Origin: an uncultured Synergistales bacterium
Lineage (GTDB): Bacteria; Synergistota; Synergistia; Synergistales; Aminobacteriaceae
DNA length: 12,722 bases
Direction: 5' to 3'
Assembly (NCBI GenBank): GCA_905233335.1
Contig: CAJOED010000019.1
Span: 1 to 12,722, forward strand
Shown: in pieces, positions 11,941-12,722 of the stretch
Numbering within the stretch: position 1 is the first letter of the stretch
Layout of the letters: each line of letters opens with the position of its first letter
Notes under the pieces: generated by a model
What the model was told of the DNA's origin: nothing
Database searches by the model: none
Seen by the model: the letters and a program-made list of their open reading frames with translations, nothing else
Program-made: the position numbers and the translations under genes

Positions 11941-12722
11941 CTACAAAATATTCACTCTGCATTCGGGCGCGTAATGTTTCAGCCATTGAAGCATGTTAAT
12001 TCTCTCCGCGCTGTTCTTGAAGCATGAATCCCGGAACATTGCCCGTTTCGGCTGTAGTTTCGCAATGTACTTCACGACATCGACATTCACCCGGTCAAAG
12101 CACGCAATGAGTTCACCCTCCCCGTAAAAATGCACCGTGCACCCTGAAACTTTCTCCGCGCGATACTTCAGGGACAACGGCAGACCGTATTCTGTGATTT
12201 CCCCGAACAGCAGGTCCAGCCCGGAACGTTCCGGCTTGATGTTCTCGGCACAATCATCGAGCACATCCGGCGAAAAGTCCTGTGCACTGAAGAACACACC
12301 GCGATAATTCGAGCTGTCGACGCGCAGCACACGAAACCCGACATCAGGCGTGTAGTCCCCGGCGAACATGGGAGAGTGAGTCTTGTCGGTGATGAGGTCT
12401 CCTGCACGGCGTATTCTCTCGCGGCCTATTTGAGCGATGGTAGAGTACCCGGCCTTGCGGGCTTCACTGTCGGGGGGAGTAGGTTCGGGAAGCTGTATCA
12501 TGATGAATTTGCGGTGTCCGTTGTCGGTGGCGTTGAGGGACATTACTGCGTGGGCAGTCGTCGATGAGCCGGCGAAAAAGTCGAGCACTATCGAGTCATT
12601 CTTGAGGTTCGCTAACGTCATTAACCGCTGAAGGAGTCGTACAGGTTTCGGCCCGTTGAAGTACCCGCCCTCCAATAACTTTGCGACCTCCTGCGACCCC
12701 TCCTGGCTGTGTCCTACATCCC
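11941..12722 (-). CDS. Type III restriction-modification DNA methyltransferase (Mod), C-terminal part, 5' end beyond window
   Basis: The frame is open to the right edge, so this is the 3' portion (about 260 codons). It would methylate adenine (N6) in a short recognition site using S-adenosylmethionine. Near the window edge are DVGHSQEGSQEVAKLL and GPKPVRLLQRL, followed by the cofactor-binding motif I Asp-Phe-Phe-Ala-Gly-Ser at about 12582-12565. Motif I lying in the C-terminal half is typical of beta-class N6 methylases, where the catalytic DPPY-type motif comes earlier, here outside the window. IMIQLPEP and a later FRVLRVDSSNYRGVFF to DLLFG stretch match the C-terminal region of type III Mod proteins, and LIACFD and FRDSCF are also characteristic. 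It ends at TAG 11943-11941. No res gene lies downstream: the next gene is the convergent reductase remnant. So the enzyme is an orphan, or its Res partner lies elsewhere. Confidence 0.88.
   Translation of the reverse strand, partial: DVGHSQEGSQEVAKLLEGGYFNGPKPVRLLQRLMTLANLKNDSIVLDFFAGSSTTAHAVMSLNATDNGHRKFIMIQLPEPTPPDSEARKAGYSTIAQIGRERIRRAGDLITDKTHSPMFAGDYTPDVGFRVLRVDSSNYRGVFFSAQDFSPDVLDDCAENIKPERSGLDLLFGEITEYGLPLSLKYRAEKVSGCTVHFYGEGELIACFDRVNVDVVKYIAKLQPKRAMFRDSCFKNSAERINMLQWLKHYAPECRVNIL

Noticed and set aside
1..12722. CRISPR array, insertion sequence or complete phage/defence island
   Set aside because: No regularly spaced repeats, transposase fragments or integrase were seen. The only defence-related gene is the partial type III methyltransferase.

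Overview
The window looks like a chromosomal segment of a flagellated, diderm-type anaerobe, most likely a member of the Synergistota. The main clue is a C-terminal tail at 1721-1816 (Gly/Ser-rich stretch with a Cys, a hydrophobic segment, then Arg-Lys-Lys) that resembles the Synergist-CTERM sorting signal. The flagellar, GroEL and alpha/beta glycyl-tRNA synthetase gene content fits but is not decisive. The phylum call is an inference from these features, not from a database match.

Layout, left to right. (1) The last codons of groL with a strong terminator (1-99). (2) A secreted protein built of about four and a half Ig-like (He_PIG-type) repeats with a Thr-Pro linker (292-1816). Its reading frame is broken just before the C-terminal sorting tail. 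(3) A plus-strand chemotaxis/flagellar export block, cheY-fliO-fliP-fliQ-fliR-flhB (about 1954-5564). It has its own extended -10 promoter and tight or overlapping junctions. The fliO start appears to have been mutated from ATG to ATA inside a former ATGA stop/start overlap with cheY. (4) A convergent minus-strand group read from 11173 down to 5612: ilvA-type threonine ammonia-lyase, a LysM/M23 peptidase, glyQ and glyS, ending at a terminator just beyond the flhB stop. Between glyQ and glyS sits a 47-codon mini-ORF made by duplication of the glyQ-end/glyS-start junction. (5) A plus-strand flavodoxin-like FMN reductase gene broken by a small deletion over the flavin-binding loop (11304-11908). 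(6) The C-terminal part of a type III restriction-modification DNA methyltransferase on the minus strand, running off the right edge.

Functionally, the flagellar block supplies the membrane core of the flagellar type III export apparatus (FliO, P, Q, R, FlhB) and the motor-switch response regulator CheY. The minus-strand group mixes amino-acid metabolism (threonine deamination), cell-wall remodelling (M23) and tRNA-Gly charging; stop codons and ribosome binding sites overlap, suggesting one transcript. Two of about twelve genes are frameshifted and a third has lost its start codon. This points either to ongoing gene decay or to consensus errors in the assembly. I see no wholly new system. The most unusual structure is the duplicated glyQ/glyS junction with its chimeric mini-ORF.
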